Assembly (NCBI RefSeq): GCF_002188465.1
Contig: NZ_NINW01000003.1
Location: forward strand, 248,001-312,000
Length of the DNA stretch: 64,000 bases
Reading direction: 5' to 3'
From: Pigmentiphaga sp. NML080357
GTDB lineage: Bacteria; Pseudomonadota; Gammaproteobacteria; Burkholderiales; Burkholderiaceae_B
The position numbers and the translations under genes were made by a program. Under the pieces are notes generated by a model. It saw only the letters and a list, made by a program, of their open reading frames with translations. It was not told the origin of the DNA and searched no databases. Each line of letters starts with the position of its first letter. Position 1 is the first letter of the stretch. Positions 1-9,230 of the stretch are shown one piece after another.

Positions 1-345
1 GCCGGCATGGTCTACGCCTTTGTCGACAACACCGTCAATCCTCACATCTTCGGCCTGGAAAACGCCTTCCTGCTGTTGTTCATGGTCATCGTGGGCGGCA
101 GCGGACGCATGGCGGGCGCCATCCTGGGCGCGGTGCTGCTGTACGTCATGCCCTTCGTGCTGTCGCCGCTCATCGGCCATCACCATGCCCTGGTGTTCGG
201 CATCTTCATGGTGCTGGCGGTGCTGTTCCAGCCGCGCGGGCTGATCGGGCTGTGGGACCGCTGGCAACGCCGGCGGCGCCCGCCGCCCGCTCCCCGCCCG
301 CAGATCGCCAAGGGCGAGGCAGTGAAGCGGGAGGGTCTCGCATGA
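1..345 (+). CDS. livM: Branched-chain amino acid-type ABC transporter permease (LivM family), C-terminal part
   Basis: Only the last 115 codons or so are in the window; the gene starts to the left. The residues form hydrophobic membrane helices with the LivM-typical stretch LLFMVIVGGSGRMAGAILGA, followed by a helix ending in LFQPRGLIG and a basic, proline-rich cytoplasmic tail. LivM is one of the two inner-membrane permeases of the Liv/HAAT ABC importers, which take up branched-chain amino acids or, in many catabolic clusters, aromatic and dicarboxylic acids. Its TGA overlaps the ATG of the next gene (ATGA), so it is translationally coupled to the ATPase. The substrate cannot be told from this fragment. 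Confidence 0.85.
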   Translation, partial: AGMVYAFVDNTVNPHIFGLENAFLLLFMVIVGGSGRMAGAILGAVLLYVMPFVLSPLIGHHHALVFGIFMVLAVLFQPRGLIGLWDRWQRRRRPPPAPRPQIAKGEAVKREGLA

Positions 346-1130
346 CGGCCGCCGCTCCCTTGCTGCAGGTGCGAGGCCTGTGCAAACGCTTCGGCGGACT
401 GCACGCGGTCTCGGACCTCGACCTGGACGTACGGGCCGGCGAAGTGCTGGGCGTGATCGGCCCCAACGGCGCTGGCAAGACCACCACATTCAACATGATC
501 GCCGGCGCCTTCGAGCCCACCAGCGGCGACATCGTGTTCGACGGCGAATCGCTGGCGGGCGTCCCCACCCACGGGTTCGCGCCGCGCGGCATCGTGCGCA
601 CGTTCCAGCACAACAAGTCGTTCGACAGCCTGTCGGTGTGCGAGAACGTGATGGTGGGCATGCATACCCGCATGCCGGCCTCGCTGTGGCAGGTGCTGGC
701 CGGCACGCCGGCCTCCCATCGCGCCGAGCGCGAGGCGCGGCGGCGGGCCGAGGAGCTGGTCGACTTCGTGGGCCTGGCCGAGTTCGCGCAGGCCGAGGTC
801 TCCACGCTGTCGTTCGGCCAGGGACGGCTGCTGGAAATCGCCCGCGGCCTGGCCGCCCGGCCGCGCCTGATGCTGTTCGACGAGCCGGCGGCCGGGCTCG
901 CTCCCGGCGAATGCGCGCGCCTGGAGGAAATCATTCGCGGCATCGCCCGGCAAGGCATCGCGGTACTGCTGATCGAGCACGACGTGCGCTTCCTGATGGC
1001 GCTGGCCGACCGGGTGGCGGTGCTCAATTTCGGCCGCAAGATCGCCGACGGCACGCCCGAGGCCGTGCAGGCGGATCCCGCCGTGATCGAGGCCTACCTC
1101 GGCAATGTGGAGAACCTCGCCCATGCTTGA
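342..1130 (+). CDS. livG: ABC transporter ATP-binding protein, LivG family
   Basis: This 262-residue ATPase powers the Liv-type importer from the cytoplasmic side. Walker A GPNGAGKT is at residues 40-47, the signature appears as LSFGQG (156-161; the second Gly of the usual LSGGQ is Phe, as often Tyr in LivG), Walker B LMLFDEP is at 176-182 and the switch His is H213. The C-terminal AYLGN tail is typical of LivG. I chose the ATG that overlaps the livM stop; an upstream in-frame start would run deep into livM. The last 8 bases overlap livF. Substrate is unknown, but the genes downstream suggest a small organic or aromatic acid. Confidence 0.92.
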   Translation: MTAAAPLLQVRGLCKRFGGLHAVSDLDLDVRAGEVLGVIGPNGAGKTTTFNMIAGAFEPTSGDIVFDGESLAGVPTHGFAPRGIVRTFQHNKSFDSLSVCENVMVGMHTRMPASLWQVLAGTPASHRAEREARRRAEELVDFVGLAEFAQAEVSTLSFGQGRLLEIARGLAARPRLMLFDEPAAGLAPGECARLEEIIRGIARQGIAVLLIEHDVRFLMALADRVAVLNFGRKIADGTPEAVQADPAVIEAYLGNVENLAHA

Positions 1131-1854
1131 ACTTCGCAACGTCAGCGGCGGCTATGGCCATGCCCCCGTGGTGCGCAACGTCAGCCTGCGGATGGACAAG
1201 GGCGAGACCGTCGCGCTGCTGGGTCCCAACGGCGCCGGCAAGACCACCTTGCTCGCCGCGCTCTCGGGCATCCTGCCGCAGCGTTCGGGCCTGGTGCGGC
1301 TGGACGGCACCGACCTCGCCGGATTGCCCAGCCACCGCATCGTCGAGCGCGGCCTGGTCCAGGTGCCCGAAGGGCGCCACGTCTTCGCGCCGCTGTCGGT
1401 GGAAGACAACCTGCGGCTGGGCTCGGTCGCTCTGGCGCGGCGCGGCAAGGCCCGGGCCGACGAACAATTCGACTTCGTCTATGGCCTTTTCCCGCGCCTG
1501 GCCGAACGGCGGCGCCAGCTCGCCGGCACGCTGTCGGGCGGGGAACAGCAGATGGTCGCCATCGGCCGCGCGCTGATGTCGGCGCCGGGCATGCTGCTCC
1601 TGGACGAACCTTTTCTTGGCCTGGCGCCGCGCGTGGTGGACGAGATCCGCGCGGCGCTGGACCGGCTGCGCGCCCAGGGCCTGACCATGCTTCTGGTCGA
1701 GCAGAAGCTCGACATCGCGCTGCCGTTCACCCAGCGCGCCTATGTGCTGCTGAAGGGTCGCATCGCCATGACAGCCGACAGCGCCGTGCTCGCCCGCCGC
1801 GACGACCTGGCGCAGCTCTATTTCGACCTGGCGCGGCAGGAGCAGCCGGCCTGA
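1123..1854 (+). CDS. livF: ABC transporter ATP-binding protein, LivF family
   Basis: This 243-residue protein is the second ATPase of the importer. Walker A GPNGAGKT is at residues 34-41, the LSGGEQQ signature at 137-143 and Walker B LLLDEP at 158-163, followed by the LivF-typical LGLAP. The chosen ATG lies inside the 3' end of livG, an 8-base overlap common in liv operons. A VOC-family gene follows after 25 bases, so the transporter is probably co-transcribed with the enzymes that use its substrate. Confidence 0.92.
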   Translation: MLELRNVSGGYGHAPVVRNVSLRMDKGETVALLGPNGAGKTTLLAALSGILPQRSGLVRLDGTDLAGLPSHRIVERGLVQVPEGRHVFAPLSVEDNLRLGSVALARRGKARADEQFDFVYGLFPRLAERRRQLAGTLSGGEQQMVAIGRALMSAPGMLLLDEPFLGLAPRVVDEIRAALDRLRAQGLTMLLVEQKLDIALPFTQRAYVLLKGRIAMTADSAVLARRDDLAQLYFDLARQEQPA

Positions 1855-1879
1855 GACATTTTTCATCCGGAGCAACACC

Positions 1880-2410
1880 ATGACTTCTTTCGTTCCCATC
1901 CGCGGCCTGCACCACTTCGCCTACCGCTGCCGCGACGCCGAGGAGACCCGCCGTTTCTACGAAGACGTGCTGGGCCTGCCCCTCACCCACCTGGTACGGG
2001 CCGACACCATCCCGAGCACCGGCGAGAACTGCCCCTACGTGCACCTGTTCTTCGAGATGACCGACGGCAGCAGCGTGGCCTTCTTCGACCTGGGCGACGA
2101 CCAGGCGGCCGAGCCTTCGCCCAACACGCCGCGCTGGGCCAACCACCTGGCGCTGCGGGTCGACTCGGTACAGGCGGTCGAGGAAGCGCGCGCGCGGCTG
2201 ATCGCGGCCGGCGTGGACGTGCTGGGCCCGGTGGACCACGAGGGTTTCGTGCAATCGATCTATTTCTTCGATCCCAATGGCGTGCGGCTGGAGCTGACCA
2301 CCCAGGTGGCCAGCGAGGAGGAAATGGCGGCGTACCGCGCCAGTGCCCGTGCCCTGTGCGACGCCTGGACGCAAGAGAAGGCCGCGCGCCGCGCGGCCGC
2401 CGCCCGCTGA
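1880..2410 (+). CDS. VOC family protein (glyoxalase/extradiol dioxygenase fold)
   Basis: A 176-residue protein with one vicinal-oxygen-chelate module. It starts with GLHHFAYRCRDAEETRRFYE (His at about 11-12), has a second metal-ligand candidate in NHLALRV and ends the module with the usual FDPNGVRLEL, whose Glu is the expected last ligand. VOC enzymes bind a divalent metal and act as lyases, isomerases or ring-cleaving dioxygenases; which applies here cannot be read from the sequence. It follows livF by 25 bases and precedes the hydrolase by 20, so it belongs to the same operon. A ring-cleavage or lactoylglutathione-lyase-like role is possible but unproven. Confidence 0.8.
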   Translation: MTSFVPIRGLHHFAYRCRDAEETRRFYEDVLGLPLTHLVRADTIPSTGENCPYVHLFFEMTDGSSVAFFDLGDDQAAEPSPNTPRWANHLALRVDSVQAVEEARARLIAAGVDVLGPVDHEGFVQSIYFFDPNGVRLELTTQVASEEEMAAYRASARALCDAWTQEKAARRAAAAR

Positions 2411-2430
2411 ACCGAAGGAACCCGCCCAGC

Positions 2431-3609
2431 ATGAGCAACGACAGACAGGTCCATGACACCCAGGCGGAATGGGTGCACATCGAGTTTCCCGAACAGGCGG
2501 CGTTCAAGTCCGTCTATGGCTTTGCCGGTTCGCTCGGAACCATCCATCTCGAGGGCGTACGCTACGTGCCCCGGGGCGTGCCTTCCCGCACCCTGCTGGT
2601 CTACATGCACCCGGCCACCACGCTGCAGCTGCTGCCCATGCCGCGGGCCATGGCGGCGCGCGGCATGCACGTGCTGTGCGCGGGCAGCCGCTACGCCCGC
2701 AACGACAGCGCCCTCATCATGGAGAACGTGGTGGTGGACCTGGGCGCCTACATCCGCCATGCCAGGGAAGTCTGGGGTTACGAGAAAGTCGTGCTGATGG
2801 GCTGGTCCGGCGGCGGCTCGCTCTCGCTGTTCTACCAGTCGCAGGCCGAACGTCCCACCATTACCCACACGCCGGCGGGCGATCCCTGCGCCATTACCAC
2901 CGCCGGCCTGATCCCGGCCGACGCCCTGATTTTCCAGGCGGCCCACGTGTCGCGGGCCGTCACCTTCGCCGACTGGATCGATCCCAGCGTCATCGACGAA
3001 AACGACCCCGACCGGCGCGACCCGGAACTGGATCTCTACCATCCCGACCGCAAGCCGCCCTACTCGGCAGAGTTCCTCGCGCGCTACCGCGCGGCCCAGC
3101 TGGCCCGCATCCGGCGGCGCACGGCCTGGGTCAAGGAAACGCTGGAGACGCTGCGGCGCGGCAACGGCAAGGAGATGGAGCGCGGTTTCGCCACCCATCG
3201 CACGATGGCCGAACCGCGCTTCCTGGACGGCAGCATCGACCCCAACGACCGGCCGATCGGCACCTGCTTCATGGGCATTCCCGAGACGGCCAATAACGGC
3301 CCCATCGGACTGGCCCGGTTCTCCACGCTGCGTTCGTGGCTGTCGCAATGGTCGCCGGACGACACCAACGCGCATGGCGAGAAATGCGCCGCGGGCGTCC
3401 ACGTGCCGCTGCTGGCGATCGAGCACTCGGCCGACGACGCCGTGCCGCAGCCGCACACCCGCCGCATTTTCGATGCGGCCGCCAGCCGCGACAAGAGCAT
3501 GACCGTCATCAAGGGGGCCAACCACTACTTCGTCGGCCAACCCGAACATCTACAACAGGCAGGGGACCTATGCATCGACTGGCTGCGGCAGCGCAAGCTG
3601 CTTGATTGA
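2431..3609 (+). CDS. Alpha/beta hydrolase family protein
   Basis: This 392-residue protein has the nucleophile elbow GWSGGG at residues 124-129 (Ser126), a likely catalytic Asp in the ADDAVP segment (335/336) and a likely His in GANHYF (His365), so the full triad is present. There is no signal peptide, which points to a cytoplasmic enzyme. An insertion between residues about 145 and 300 should form a lid domain. The ATG at 2431 is preceded by GAAGGAA at a good distance; a longer reading frame upstream lies inside the VOC gene and was not used. Likely substrates are esters, lactones or C-C bonds of ring-cleavage products delivered by the upstream liv transporter. Confidence 0.85.
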   Translation: MSNDRQVHDTQAEWVHIEFPEQAAFKSVYGFAGSLGTIHLEGVRYVPRGVPSRTLLVYMHPATTLQLLPMPRAMAARGMHVLCAGSRYARNDSALIMENVVVDLGAYIRHAREVWGYEKVVLMGWSGGGSLSLFYQSQAERPTITHTPAGDPCAITTAGLIPADALIFQAAHVSRAVTFADWIDPSVIDENDPDRRDPELDLYHPDRKPPYSAEFLARYRAAQLARIRRRTAWVKETLETLRRGNGKEMERGFATHRTMAEPRFLDGSIDPNDRPIGTCFMGIPETANNGPIGLARFSTLRSWLSQWSPDDTNAHGEKCAAGVHVPLLAIEHSADDAVPQPHTRRIFDAAASRDKSMTVIKGANHYFVGQPEHLQQAGDLCIDWLRQRKLLD

Positions 3610-3720
3610 CCGGCGGGGCGTCGGCCCGCGGGACAGGTCCTGACGGCCCGGCAGACCGCCACTTCACCTGGCGACACGCATCGCATCCGGACGCCCGCGC
3701 GCGCCTGGAGGGCGTTGCTT

Positions 3721-3766
3721 TGCCTGTCGCCAGGCATGGTCCCGGGCCGGGAGGGGGAGCCCGGGA
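3721..3766. other. Two adjacent hairpins, possible end of the liv operon
   Basis: TGCCTG/CAGGCA with a 4-base loop (3721-3736) is followed by TCCCGGGC/GCCCGGGA (3740-3766). They lie between the hydrolase and the porin. There is no T-run, so they are not a classical terminator; they could slow transcription or stabilise the mRNA end. Confidence 0.3.
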
Positions 3767-3866
3767 GCCGTCGTTCCCCTCGCTTGGCTTGGCGGGCAGG
3801 AGGCAGACACGGGAGAGCCCGCTCCCGGCACGGCAGTCGTTCATCCATCAAACAAGAGGAGACACC

Positions 3867-4991
3867 ATGAAAACACGCATCGCGACATCCGCCGCGATCG
3901 GCGGCCTCGTGGCCGCCGCCCTGGCCGGCGCCGCCCAGGCGCAGACCAACGTCACGCTGTACGGCATCATTTCGGAGGGCCTGTCCTACACCACGAACGT
4001 CGGCGGCAAGAGCCTGACCGAACTCAAGGGCAACGTCATGCAGGTCTCGCGCTGGGGGCTGCGCGGCACCGAGGACCTGGGCGGCGGCACGCGCGCCCTG
4101 TTCAACCTGGAGAACGGCTTCTCGCCGGATACCGGCGTCTGGACCCAGGGCCGCCTGTTCGGCCGTACCGCCATCGTCGGCCTGGCCAACGACAAATGGG
4201 GCCAGCTCACCATCGGCCGGCAGATGGACGCCATGTCGCAGACCCTCGCGGGTTACGAATCGGCCATCCAGTTCGCCTCCATCGGTACCCACATCGGCGA
4301 CAACGACAACCTCTTCCCGGTCGCGCGCGTCAGCAACTCGGTGCAGTACATGCACAGGTTCTCCGGCTTCCAGTTCATCGGCGTCTACGGCGCAGCGGAA
4401 AAGCCCGGCGACTCCAAGGACAACCGCAGCATCAGCGCCGGCCTGGGCTACACCCGGGGTCCCTGGTCGATCAGCGCGGCCTTCCACGACATGCGCCGGC
4501 CCAACAGCGCCACCAATCCCAACGGCGCCGTCTACGGCGACTGGGGCGTCACCTCGCCCTTCGTCACCAGTCCGGGCGGGGCCGGCGTGGAGCGCCAATC
4601 CATGTACGGCGCCGGGACCTCCTACGCCATCACCCCGGCGCTGAAGGTGTCGGCCCTGTACACGCACAGCAAGTTCGACTACTTCGACAACAGCGACCTG
4701 AAGCTGTCCAACTACGAAGGCACGATCACCTACTTCATCAATCCCAGCACGCTGGTGGGAGCCGGCTACATCTTCACCGACGGCAAGTACAGCAGCAACG
4801 GCAACAAGCCCAAGTGGCACCAGCTCAACCTGGGCATCGACTACTTCCTGTCCAAGCGCACCGACATCTTCCTGGTGGGCATCTACCAGAAGGCGGCCGG
4901 CGACGCGCGGTACGCGCAGATCTTCAGCAACCTGCCGTCGGACTCGAAGACGCAGATGTCCGTCATCGCCGGGATACGGCACAAGTTCTGA
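3867..4991 (+). CDS. Gram-negative porin (betaproteobacterial trimeric porin)
   Basis: A 374-residue outer-membrane porin. It begins with a Sec signal peptide (MKTRIATS, hydrophobic core, cleavage after AQAQ), followed by the classical first strand NVTLYGIISEGLSY, and ends in IRHKF with the C-terminal Phe needed for barrel assembly. The GLRGTEDLGGGTRALFNLE segment and the FGRTAIVGLANDKWGQLTIGR segment are hallmarks of the family. The ATG follows AGAGGAGACACC. It stands 257 bases after the hydrolase and probably has its own promoter. It could serve uptake of the substrate handled by the genes before or after it. Confidence 0.93.
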   Translation: MKTRIATSAAIGGLVAAALAGAAQAQTNVTLYGIISEGLSYTTNVGGKSLTELKGNVMQVSRWGLRGTEDLGGGTRALFNLENGFSPDTGVWTQGRLFGRTAIVGLANDKWGQLTIGRQMDAMSQTLAGYESAIQFASIGTHIGDNDNLFPVARVSNSVQYMHRFSGFQFIGVYGAAEKPGDSKDNRSISAGLGYTRGPWSISAAFHDMRRPNSATNPNGAVYGDWGVTSPFVTSPGGAGVERQSMYGAGTSYAITPALKVSALYTHSKFDYFDNSDLKLSNYEGTITYFINPSTLVGAGYIFTDGKYSSNGNKPKWHQLNLGIDYFLSKRTDIFLVGIYQKAAGDARYAQIFSNLPSDSKTQMSVIAGIRHKF

Positions 4992-5041
4992 GGAACCCGC
5001 GGGCCGCCGCCGAAGGCTCGCGCGGCGGCCCGCCACGGCGT

Positions 5042-5932
5042 TCAGCGAGGCGCCAGCCGGAAATCGTAGTGCGCCTCCCAATAGGGCCGGTCCAGCACGC
5101 GGCCGTCGCTGGCGGTTCCCGGGCCCATGCGCTCGAACGGCACGATGAGGCTGTCCCGCACGCCGAACACGACGTCCGTCTCCAGGTACGGGCTGTCCGC
5201 CACGAACAGATGCGTCGCCACGGGAACGTGCCCGTCGGCGGAGACGATCATATGGATATGCCCGGGCCGGTTGGGGTCCCGCCCCATGCGCTCGATCATG
5301 CGCCCCACCGGACCGTCCATGGGAATCGGGTAGAAGCTCGGGCGGATGGACCAGAACCAGTAGCGTCCGCCCTCGTCCGTGCGGATGCGGCCGCGCGCCA
5401 GCATCTGCGTATTGCCCTCCAGCTGCATGTCGTAGACGCCTTCGCCGTCCCCGGACCAGATGTCCAGCAGCGCCCCGGCCAGGGGGCGGCCTTCGGTGTC
5501 GGTCACCCGGCCTTGATAGAACGCCGGCTCGCCGCGCACGCCGGCCCCCAGGTCGGCGCCCAGCGGCAGCTCGGGCGCGCCTTCCCAATAGTAGGGTCCC
5601 AGCACCGTCGCTTCCGTCGCCGGCGTGGCGGCGCCGGCGGCCGCGCCGCTCGCCCGGGCCTGCGCCAGCGCGACGACCAGCATGGACAGTCCCAGCGTAT
5701 CGGAAAGCAGGATGAACTCCTGTCGCTTGTCGTCGCATGTCTGGCCGACCGCCGTCAGGAACTGGATCGCCCCCATCCACTCCTCGGGACGCAGGTCTAC
5801 CTTGCGCGCGAAGGCGTGCAGATGCTCGACGAGCTGGGTCATGACGAAGCGAAAGCGTTCATCCTCGCAGCCCGACAAGGTGGCAATGACTTCTTCGGTC
5901 AGATCCAGCGCACATGTGTCCGGTGCATTCAT
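5042..5932 (-). CDS. Intradiol ring-cleavage dioxygenase (catechol/hydroxyquinol 1,2-dioxygenase family)
   Basis: A 296-residue non-haem Fe(III) enzyme that cleaves a catechol ring between the two hydroxyls to a muconate or maleylacetate. The four iron ligands are visible: Tyr115 in LGPYYWEGAP, Tyr201 in RPSFYPIPMDGP, and His225/His227 in RPGHIHMIV. The N-terminal 100 residues match the helical dimerisation domain. VLGPYYWEGAP is closer to hydroxyquinol 1,2-dioxygenases than to plain catechol enzymes, but I cannot fix the substrate. Two ATGs are possible (5938 and 5932); the inner one has better spacing from AGGAG. It is divergent from the LysR gene at 6068, its probable regulator. Confidence 0.88.
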   Translation of the reverse strand: MNAPDTCALDLTEEVIATLSGCEDERFRFVMTQLVEHLHAFARKVDLRPEEWMGAIQFLTAVGQTCDDKRQEFILLSDTLGLSMLVVALAQARASGAAAGAATPATEATVLGPYYWEGAPELPLGADLGAGVRGEPAFYQGRVTDTEGRPLAGALLDIWSGDGEGVYDMQLEGNTQMLARGRIRTDEGGRYWFWSIRPSFYPIPMDGPVGRMIERMGRDPNRPGHIHMIVSADGHVPVATHLFVADSPYLETDVVFGVRDSLIVPFERMGPGTASDGRVLDRPYWEAHYDFRLAPR

Positions 5933-6067
5933 TTTCATGTCTCCTGATTTCCTGTTGCGTGGGGCGGCGGCAATCCCCGCCCGGCGGGCGCTCCGGCACG
6001 GCCGGCGTCCCGCCGTGATAATCTGGCCCCCCTTCCTGTGGAGAGAGGCGGCCGGCCGCCGCACGCC

Positions 6068-6988
6068 ATGGAACTTCGCCATCTACGATACTTTTCCGCC
6101 CTGGCGGAATGCCTCAACTTCACGCGGGCGGCCGAACGCGTCCACGTGACCCAGTCCACGCTCTCGCACCAGATACGGCAGCTGGAAGAAGAGCTCGGAC
6201 ATGTGCTGTTCGAGCGCATCGGCCGCAAGGTCATGCTCACCGAGGCCGGCGAGACCTTCCTCGGATACGCATCCCGGGCATTGCGCGAAGTCGACCAGGG
6301 ATTGGGCGAGCTGCGGCAGGCATCGGGTTCGCTGAAAGGCGAAGTCCGGATCGGCGCGACGCTCACCTTCAACATGAACTTCCTGCCGGAATGCCTGGCG
6401 CGGTTCATGGGCAGGCATGCGGGCGTGAAGATCGTCGTCGAGGAGCTGTCCGCCCAGGACATCGCCAACGGCCTCATCGCCGGACAGCTCGACGTCGGGG
6501 TGGCATACCAGCCCCCCGACCCGCAGGCCCTGTGGTTCGAGCCGCTGCACAGCGAGGAAATGGTCCTCGTGGTCTCGTCCTCGCACCCATATGCCCGGCG
6601 GCGGCGCGTCGGCATGGTGGAATTGCACAAGCAGCCTCTCGTGCTGCTGTCGTCGCAATTCACCACGCGCCGCCTGCTGGACGAATGCTTCGCCAGCTGC
6701 GGCGCGCAGCCGCTGGTCGTGGTCGAGATGAACGCAGTCATGCCCATGATCGGCCTGGTCGCCAAGACGCAGTTGGGAACGATCATCTCGGAGCATGCCG
6801 TGCCGGAACGCAGCGACATCTGCGTGCTCCCATTGGAAAACCCCAATCCACTGCGCACGCCGGGACTGCTGTGGAAGCGCGGAGCGCCGCAGTCGCCCGC
6901 GGCGAAGGCGCTCGCCACGGAGATCCGGCGCACGGCGCTCAAGCGCAGCCTGCGCAAGTTCACGGCCGCGCCGCCGGACAAGGCATAG
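6068..6988 (+). CDS. LysR family transcriptional regulator
   Basis: A 306-residue LTTR. The N-terminal winged helix-turn-helix starts MELRHLRYFSALAECLNFTR and contains the recognition segment VTQSTLSHQIRQLEEEL. The C-terminal half has the two-lobed co-inducer domain starting near GEVRIGATLTFN. It reads away from the intradiol dioxygenase with 135 bases between the two starts, the standard arrangement in which an LTTR activates its neighbour in response to a pathway intermediate such as muconate. The inducer is not known. Confidence 0.9.
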   Translation: MELRHLRYFSALAECLNFTRAAERVHVTQSTLSHQIRQLEEELGHVLFERIGRKVMLTEAGETFLGYASRALREVDQGLGELRQASGSLKGEVRIGATLTFNMNFLPECLARFMGRHAGVKIVVEELSAQDIANGLIAGQLDVGVAYQPPDPQALWFEPLHSEEMVLVVSSSHPYARRRRVGMVELHKQPLVLLSSQFTTRRLLDECFASCGAQPLVVVEMNAVMPMIGLVAKTQLGTIISEHAVPERSDICVLPLENPNPLRTPGLLWKRGAPQSPAAKALATEIRRTALKRSLRKFTAAPPDKA

Positions 6989-7009
6989 CGCCCGCCCTGC
7001 GCCGCCGCG

Positions 7010-8161
7010 TCAGCGCCGCGCGGCCAACCGCTCACGCGCCGCCCCGAGGACCGCATCGTTATGTTCGCCGAGCGTGGGCGGCGCCGTGACCTCCGTTCCC
7101 CGCTGGCCATCGAAGCTGACGGGCGAGCGCACGGTCCGCCAGCGTCCCACGGTCGGATGCTCAGTCTCGATCTCCAGCTGCAGGTGCCTGGCCTGGGGAT
7201 CGGCCAGCGCCTCGCTGGTGTCGTACATGGGAGCATGCGGCACATCCTGGGCCTCGAGCCGGGCGCACCAGTAGGCGCGGGGATGGCGGGCGAACGCCTC
7301 GCCCAGTATCCCGATGAGATCGTCCTGGTGGCGGATGCGTCCCTCCCTCGTCGAAAAGCGGGGATCGTCCAGCAGGCCCGGCTGCTCGATCGCCAGCGCC
7401 AATCCCCGCCAGAACTTCTCGGGCGAGGACATGTGCAGGGCCACCCATTTGCCGTCCTGGCACTCCAGCACATAGGACTGGGAGACGCTCGGGCGGCTGA
7501 AGGGTCCCATGATTTCCCCTTCGGAGAAGTAGTGGGTAAAGGCGTCCAGATTGAAATGGCACATCGCCTCCAGCATCGACACGTCCACCCGCCGGCCCAC
7601 GCCCGTACGCTGTCTCTCGATCAGCGCGCCCATGATTCCGTAGGCCGCATAGAAGCCGGTCAGCGCGTCCGCCATCGCCGGACCGACCACCCGCGGGTTC
7701 GCCGGATTGACCAGGAGGCGCAGATAGCCGCTGGCCGCCTGCGCCACGGTATCGTAGGCCGGCCGCCGCGCGGCCGGGCCGTCCTGGCCGAAGCCGCTGA
7801 TGGCGCAATAGACGAGCCGGGGATTGATCCCGCGCAGCCGTTCGCAGCCGGCGCCCAGGCGCTCCGCCGCGCCGGGGCGGAAGTTCTGGATGTAGACGTC
7901 CGCTTCCCGCACCAGTTCGTCGAACACCGCGGCGTCGCCGGCCGCCTTGGTGTCCAGCGTGACGCTCTTCTTGTTGCGGTTGTAGGTCTGGAAATGCGGG
8001 CTGTAGAGCCCGCCCCGGAATGCCCGGAACGGGTCCCCGGTCTGCGGCTGTTCGATCTTGATCACCTCCGCGCCCAGGTCGGCCAGCAACATGCCGGCCG
8101 CCGGCCCGGTGATGAATGTCCCCTGTTCGAGAACCCTGATTCCCTCGAGTACCTTGGGCAT
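7010..8161 (-). CDS. CaiB/BaiF (class III) CoA-transferase
   Basis: A 383-residue cytoplasmic enzyme that moves CoA between carboxylic acids through an acyl-aspartate intermediate. The expected catalytic Asp lies in MADALTG (Asp165), and ADLGAEVIKIEQP (about 27-39) and RNKKSVTLDTK are family marks. The position corresponding to the racemase His is Tyr (RPAYDT), which favours transferase over alpha-methylacyl-CoA racemase. It is the last gene of a minus-strand unit: lyase, Bug protein, CoA-transferase, with gaps of 55 and 45 bases. Its likely job is to activate the acid captured by the Bug protein for cleavage by the lyase. Confidence 0.88.
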   Translation of the reverse strand: MPKVLEGIRVLEQGTFITGPAAGMLLADLGAEVIKIEQPQTGDPFRAFRGGLYSPHFQTYNRNKKSVTLDTKAAGDAAVFDELVREADVYIQNFRPGAAERLGAGCERLRGINPRLVYCAISGFGQDGPAARRPAYDTVAQAASGYLRLLVNPANPRVVGPAMADALTGFYAAYGIMGALIERQRTGVGRRVDVSMLEAMCHFNLDAFTHYFSEGEIMGPFSRPSVSQSYVLECQDGKWVALHMSSPEKFWRGLALAIEQPGLLDDPRFSTREGRIRHQDDLIGILGEAFARHPRAYWCARLEAQDVPHAPMYDTSEALADPQARHLQLEIETEHPTVGRWRTVRSPVSFDGQRGTEVTAPPTLGEHNDAVLGAARERLAARR

Positions 8162-8206
8162 AGATGCTTCCGTTGAAATGCGTGGTCAATGCGTTTCGTG
8201 CCTGTC

Positions 8207-9175
8207 TCAATCGACCCGGATGTTGCGCGTCTTGGCGATGCGCCCGTAGATTTCGGCGTCCCGCCGCACCATCGCAGCCATGTCGGCACGGCTCACGCCC
8301 AGCGGCTCGGAGTTGAGATCCCTTATGCGGCGCTGCAGACCGGCATCCTGGCTCGCCGCAAGCATGGCCGCGTGCAGCCGTTCAAGCACGGCCGGCGGCG
8401 TGGCGGCGGGCGCCCAGAAACCGTGCCAGGACATCATCGCCAGATCGGGCACGACTTCGGCAAAGGTGGGGGTATCCGGCAGCGCGGGATGGCGCTGGGG
8501 TCCGGAATAGGCCAGCGGCTTGACCTTGCCGGCCGCGATCAGGGGATAGGCGCTCGCCATGGGCTCCAGCACCACGTCCACCTGCCCGCCCATGAGATCG
8601 GGAATCGGCGAGGTGCGGTAGGGCACGTGCAGCATGTTGGTCCCGGTCTCGTCCTTGAGCCATTCCATTACGAGGTGGGAGGGGCTGCCCGCGCCATAAG
8701 AGGCGTGCGAGATCGCGCCAGGCCTGGCCTTGGCCTGGTCCAGCAGGGCCCGCAAGGATTTGGCCGGGAACTGCGGGCCCGAGATGAGCACCAGGCCCTG
8801 GCTCATCGTCGTGGAAACCGGCACGAGGTCCTTTTCCGGCTGGAACGGCAGCTTGCCGTAGATGGACGGATTGATGGTGAACGCCGTCGAGACGTTGTAG
8901 AGGATGGTGTAGCCGTCGGCCGGAGACTGGGCCACCGCGGCCCCCGCCAGATTGCCGGCCGAGCCTGGCTTGTTCTCGATGACGAAGGGCACGCCCAGGT
9001 TCTTGGTCGCATATTCGCCGTACATGCGCGCGAACACGTCGGGCGGCGTGCCCGCCGCGAACCCCACGATCACGCGTATGGGCTTGCTGGGCCACTCCGG
9101 CGAGGCCGCCGGCGCCGGCGTCGAGGCGAAGAGAGCCAGGCCGCAGCATGCGGCCAGCAGTGTTCCGAATTTCAT
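8207..9175 (-). CDS. Bug family (TctC-type) periplasmic substrate-binding protein
   Basis: A 322-residue exported protein with a Sec signal peptide (MKFGTLLAACCGLALFAS, cleavage near APAAS). Mature family marks are WPSKPIRVIVGFAAG, the ligand-loop segment SPADGYTILY, LPFQPEKDLVPVS and HVPYR. Bug proteins bind small carboxylates by two water-mediated loops and normally feed the TctAB transporter; no tctA/tctB lies nearby. It sits between the citrate-synthase-like lyase and a CoA-transferase in one operon, so its ligand is probably the acid these enzymes degrade. Confidence 0.92.
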   Translation of the reverse strand: MKFGTLLAACCGLALFASTPAPAASPEWPSKPIRVIVGFAAGTPPDVFARMYGEYATKNLGVPFVIENKPGSAGNLAGAAVAQSPADGYTILYNVSTAFTINPSIYGKLPFQPEKDLVPVSTTMSQGLVLISGPQFPAKSLRALLDQAKARPGAISHASYGAGSPSHLVMEWLKDETGTNMLHVPYRTSPIPDLMGGQVDVVLEPMASAYPLIAAGKVKPLAYSGPQRHPALPDTPTFAEVVPDLAMMSWHGFWAPAATPPAVLERLHAAMLAASQDAGLQRRIRDLNSEPLGVSRADMAAMVRRDAEIYGRIAKTRNIRVD

Positions 9176-9230
9176 TCGATGTCTCCGGTTCTCGTTTTTC
9201 AGGAAGCCGCTATCCCGGCGGCGGCGGGGA

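Noticed and set aside
3525-5780. Long minus-strand open frame opposite porin and hydrolase
   Set aside because: It is rich in Arg/Gly/Ala with no family pattern, and lies antisense to well-supported genes; such frames are common in DNA of this GC content.
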